From a bacterium (GTDB lineage: Bacteria; Actinomycetota; Acidimicrobiia; Spongiisociales; JAHEDJ01), in contig JAHEDJ010000023.1 of assembly GCA_024641325.1 (NCBI GenBank), positions 1 through 43,337 on the forward strand: a DNA stretch of 43,337 bases. The letters are read 5' to 3'. Each line of letters begins with the position of its first letter. Position 1 is the first letter of the stretch. Shown here piece after piece: positions 41,082 through 43,337 of the stretch. A model generated the notes under the pieces. It was not told where the DNA came from, did not search any database, and saw only the letters and a program-made list of their open reading frames with translations. The position numbers were made by a program, and so were the translations under genes.

Positions 41082-42532
41082 AGGGCTACGGCGGCCACGT
41101 CCAGTTGCTGCTCGAGGTTCTCAGATGCATCGAGCAACCAGGCTTCGAAGCCGGTGAGGGTCGCATCGATCGATTTCGTGATCGCCGCAGTAGATCGCAT
41201 TTCCGCCGCGATGCGCGATGCTGCGAAAGAGTTATCTGATCTGAGGGCTGCGAGATAATCGGCCACGTGGATGCTCATCTCGGCGAATGCCTTCTCGAGT
41301 TGTAGTTGGTGACCAGCGAGTATTTGGTCACGGGGCAGCTGCAGGAGTACTTCGGTGGTCTCCGCGAGTGTGTCGCTGAGGCTGACGCCGATGTCTGAGA
41401 TCTGTGCATCTGAAGCCTGAACGGGCAGCGAGGCCGGGAGCACCAGGGCGCGCTCGAGGAGTATCCGGTAATCGAGGACGTCCCCGATCCGCTCGTGGAT
41501 TACCAGGGCCTCGTCCGCGGCTCGCCGGAGGCTCGACTCCGCCGGTTCGAGCGCCTCGAGTGGCTCCTTGGAAACGAAGGGAATGTCACTACCCGCGTCT
41601 GCAGTAGTGCTTGCATACGCAGAGTTGGCCGCCTCCGAGAGAGCGAGAAGCGGTATCGCGGCATCCGCGAACTGACTCGAGATCGTATCGGGGTTCAAAA
41701 TGAGCTCCGCTACGCCAGGGATCCGTTCGGCGGCGGCGTCGAGCGAGAGGTAACTACTCGTCAGATTGTCCCGCAGAGCACTCGCCTGGTTGATGGGCAG
41801 GCGGTACGCGGCTACAGCCAGCAGAGCGATTGTCACGGTCAACGCCAACGCTGCGGAGATCAGCGACCACCTGTAGGAGCGGTTCGGCGCTTCGACGGCC
41901 TGCGTTGGTTTCCAATCGTCGCCAAGTGGTGAGTGCTCGCTGGTGGCTTCCCAAAGACGAGCTACCAGAACCCCGGTGTTCTCTGTGCTCTCTCCCTGGT
42001 GTACATCGGCGAGGCGAGGGCCGGGCGTGGGAATCTGGACTGTCGATTGCAGGATCGGGCGTTTGTCACCGTTGGGTCGTGACGCAGGCCGCGGAGCCAA
42101 CGGCGTTGATAGTGGTTCGGTGAGTGATGTGGCCGAGCGTTCGTCGGGGTCTGCAAAACCCAACAGTTCGAGCATCGGCATCTTGCGTCGACCGAGTAGC
42201 GGACGTTGGAATGGCTCGGGCGTGTGGACGGGATCCACTGCTGTTGCGCTGGGGGCCTCGATCGGACGGGGTCGTGGTTCGATCTGGCGCGCGGTGATGC
42301 GGGGAAGTGGCGGCTCTGAGGATTCTCCGCCTTGGTCGGACGGCAGTGAGTCGACTCCGATGGCCCCACGCGGAGCAATAAGCTGGCTGTGAATCAAGCT
42401 GCGAGAGCGCGGCGCTCTATGACGACCGTTGCCGGCGACGATGGTGGCCGGGTCAACAGAATGTCCGAGCAGGCAGGCGCCGTCCCGGATCGTGACATGT
42501 GCTCGGCATTCTTTGCAGTACCCTTGCGGCAC
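41063..42532 (-). CDS. Membrane protein with N-terminal zinc-ribbon-like motif, unknown function
   Basis: 489-residue protein that I do not recognise. The N-terminus carries CKEC ... C ... GH (Cys6, Cys9, Cys20, His24), a small zinc-binding-like knuckle. A long low-complexity, Pro/Arg/Ser-rich region follows (about 35-215), then one transmembrane helix (WSLISAALALTVTIALLAVAAY, about 222-243). The extracytoplasmic part (about 250-489) is helical, Ala/Leu/Glu-rich, with patterns like LRDNLTSSYLSLDAAAERIPGVAEL, resembling a sensor or four-helix-bundle domain. GTG 42530-42532 follows GGAGAG by about 7 bases. Divergent from dut, and its end overlaps nrdR by 19 bases. Possibly a cell-envelope scaffold; no domain supports a firm function. 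Confidence 0.72.
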   Translation of the reverse strand: MPQGYCKECRAHVTIRDGACLLGHSVDPATIVAGNGRHRAPRSRSLIHSQLIAPRGAIGVDSLPSDQGGESSEPPLPRITARQIEPRPRPIEAPSATAVDPVHTPEPFQRPLLGRRKMPMLELLGFADPDERSATSLTEPLSTPLAPRPASRPNGDKRPILQSTVQIPTPGPRLADVHQGESTENTGVLVARLWEATSEHSPLGDDWKPTQAVEAPNRSYRWSLISAALALTVTIALLAVAAYRLPINQASALRDNLTSSYLSLDAAAERIPGVAELILNPDTISSQFADAAIPLLALSEAANSAYASTTADAGSDIPFVSKEPLEALEPAESSLRRAADEALVIHERIGDVLDYRILLERALVLPASLPVQASDAQISDIGVSLSDTLAETTEVLLQLPRDQILAGHQLQLEKAFAEMSIHVADYLAALRSDNSFAASRIAAEMRSTAAITKSIDATLTGFEAWLLDASENLEQQLDVAAVALQATGS

Positions 42533-42535
42533 GTG

Positions 42536-42555
42536 GACTCTCCATGACTCTCCAC
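42536..42555. repeat. Tandem 10-bp direct repeat between dut and the membrane-protein gene
   Basis: GACTCTCCAT followed directly by GACTCTCCAC. On the minus strand it provides the GGAGAG ribosome binding site of the membrane-protein gene; it may also be an operator for either divergent gene. Confidence 0.45.
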
Positions 42556-42588
42556 CCGTCTGAAAGCCCCACGAACCTTGTTATCGCC

Positions 42589-43017
42589 ATGAAGATTAGT
42601 TTCCTAAAGCTCGATCCGGAACTACCTACGCCCCAGCACTCACACGAGGGCGATGGGGGAGTAGATCTATATGCCCGGATTGACTTCCGATTGGACCCCG
42701 GCCAGCGGGATTTGATCCCTACCGGTGTTGCGGTGGCGGTCCCCGTGGGGTTCGCAGGATTCGTGGTGCCTCGAAGTGGTTTGGCCAATCGGTACGGATT
42801 CGGCGTGGTAAACGGTCCCGGCCTCATTGACTCCGGCTACAGGGGTGAGGTCAAGGTAATTCTCATCAATCATGGAGATGAGACGGTAAAGGTCTCGCGG
42901 GGTGAGCGCATCGCGCAGTTGGTTGTCGTTGCCGTCGCCGTGCAGGATTGGGTTGAGGTAGATGAGCTGCCCGACTCAAACCGAGGCGACGGAGGATTCG
43001 GGTCGACCGGGCGCTGA
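42589..43017 (+). CDS. dut: dUTP diphosphatase (deoxyuridine 5'-triphosphate nucleotidohydrolase)
   Basis: 142-residue trimeric dUTPase that hydrolyses dUTP to dUMP, keeping uracil out of DNA and feeding dTMP synthesis. All five motifs are visible: DGGVDLYA (22-29), PRSGLA (61-66), GLIDSGYRGEVKV (78-90), GERIAQLVV (105-113) and RGDGGFGSTG (132-141). ATG 42589 (MKISFLKLDPELPTPQ) is where homology starts; the open frame extends 30 codons upstream over the neighbouring gene's 5' end. Divergent from the membrane-protein gene and followed by the tRNA cluster. Confidence 0.97.
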   Translation: MKISFLKLDPELPTPQHSHEGDGGVDLYARIDFRLDPGQRDLIPTGVAVAVPVGFAGFVVPRSGLANRYGFGVVNGPGLIDSGYRGEVKVILINHGDETVKVSRGERIAQLVVVAVAVQDWVEVDELPDSNRGDGGFGSTGR

Positions 43018-43019
43018 CG

Positions 43020-43049
43020 TTGGGCCAGTGGCCGACGTCGGGTTACAAT
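43020..43049 (+). promoter_or_regulatory. Promoter of the tRNA cluster
   Basis: -35 TTGGGC (43020-43025), 18-bp spacer, -10 TACAAT (43044-43049), 9 bases before tRNA-Gly. The -35 begins 2 bases after the dut stop. Confidence 0.65.
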
Positions 43050-43058
43050 GTCCGGCAC

Positions 43059-43131
43059 GCGGAAGTAGCTCAGCTGGTAGAGCGCAACCTTGCCAAGGTT
43101 GAGGTCGCGGGTTCGAGCCCCGTCTTCCGCT
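43059..43131 (+). tRNA. tRNA-Gly (anticodon GCC)
   Basis: Cloverleaf with acceptor stem GCGGAAG/CTTCCGC, anticodon stem-loop CAACC-TTGCCAA-GGTTG and a GGTTCGAGCC T-arm. Discriminator T; no CCA encoded, which would be added after transcription. Confidence 0.96.
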
Positions 43132-43165
43132 CGAGAGGGCGGCTCTGGTCGCCCTCGCTGATTGC

Positions 43166-43237
43166 GGCGACGTGGCCGAGTGGTTTAGGCACGGGTCTGC
43201 AAAACCCGGTACACCGGTTCGATTCCGGTCGTCGCCT
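43166..43237 (+). tRNA. tRNA-Cys (anticodon GCA)
   Basis: Acceptor stem GGCGACG/CGTCGCC, anticodon stem-loop CGGGT-CTGCAAA-ACCCG and a GGTTCGATTCC T-arm. Discriminator T at 43237; no CCA encoded. It lies 34 bases after tRNA-Gly. Confidence 0.95.
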
Positions 43238-43264
43238 CGAGTGGATTACACTTGTCCCTCCTAA

Positions 43265-43336
43265 GGGCCCTTAGCTCAGGGGGAGAGCGCTTCCCTGACG
43301 CGGAAGAGGTCGAAGGTTCAAATCCTTCAGGGCCCA
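43265..43336 (+). tRNA. tRNA-Val (anticodon GAC)
   Basis: Acceptor stem GGGCCCT/AGGGCCC, anticodon stem-loop CTTCC-CTGACGC-GGAAG, T-arm with GGTTCAAATCC, discriminator A at 43336. The window ends one base later, so whether a CCA is encoded cannot be seen. It completes the Gly-Cys-Val cluster. Confidence 0.95.
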
Positions 43337-43337
43337 C

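Noticed and set aside
1..43337. Mobile element, prophage or antiphage island
   Set aside because: No transposase, integrase, phage structural gene, restriction system or toxin-antitoxin pair was recognised on either strand; gene content is almost all housekeeping.

Overview
The window is a dense, roughly 60 % GC bacterial chromosome segment with housekeeping gene order typical of Actinobacteria: M16 peptidase-dapB ... dapA-RNase J-ftsK; recA-RNase Y-miaB-miaA-dapF-lexA; and lexA divergent from a LysM gene followed by nrdR. SOS boxes of the actinobacterial type (CGAAC-N4-GTTCG), TAnnnT -10 elements close to start codons, GTG/TTG starts and a RamB-like regulator beside glyoxylate-shunt genes agree. 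A deep-branching actinobacterium, such as an uncultured member of Acidimicrobiia, is my best guess; the class is inferred, not proven. I see no prophage, insertion sequence, CRISPR array or plasmid gene, and no gene-free gap over 300 bases.

Layout. 1-3280 (minus): enoyl-CoA hydratase/isomerase (cut by the window edge), BtpA-family TIM barrel, TIGR03084-type DinB protein and an extended LOG-family protein. 3376-3837 (plus): small DNA-3-methyladenine glycosylase I-like protein. 3918-7023 (minus): a translationally coupled CobT-like VWA protein and CobS/MoxR-like AAA protein with altered Mg-binding residues. 7068-10185 (plus): epoxide-hydrolase-like protein, M16 peptidase, dapB. 10260-12904 (minus): small membrane protein, lipoprotein, DUF2891 protein, cyclophilin. 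13020-14393 (plus): lipoprotein, convergent with a thioredoxin-TPR (CnoX/YbbN-like) gene. 15461-23019 (plus): dapA, RNase J, lysophospholipase-like hydrolase, FtsK, DUF3352 protein. 23103-26401 (plus): E1 alpha, E1 beta and E2 of a 2-oxo acid dehydrogenase complex. 26556-28004 (minus): RamB-like regulator, divergent from malate synthase and isocitrate lyase. 31110-33410 (plus): coiled-coil protein, CinA, ThpR. 33556-39439 (plus): recA, RNase Y, miaB, miaA, dapF. 39446-42532: lexA (minus), SOS-controlled LysM protein and nrdR (plus), a zinc-ribbon membrane protein (minus). 42589-43336 (plus): dut and tRNA-Gly, tRNA-Cys, tRNA-Val.

How the genes fit together. Three steps of the DAP/lysine pathway (dapA, dapB, dapF) are spread through the segment. 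Both main decay endonucleases of non-RNase E bacteria (RNase J and RNase Y) are present. The dehydrogenase E1-E2 genes and the glyoxylate shunt flank a RamB-like acyl-CoA/acetate regulator. The recA-lexA-LysM set is a complete SOS core: the recA and LysM promoters carry a LexA box inside the 17-bp spacer, and the LysM protein resembles the ChiZ/DivS/YneA division inhibitors.

Least explained by known annotation are: (i) the VWA/AAA pair with swapped Walker A/B residues; (ii) a set of about 50-bp palindromes with GTTTTC...GAAAAC ends placed directly after stop codons; (iii) four intergenic tracts of degenerate 7-bp tandem repeats, each with a different unit; and (iv) a highly structured leader before the RNase Y gene.
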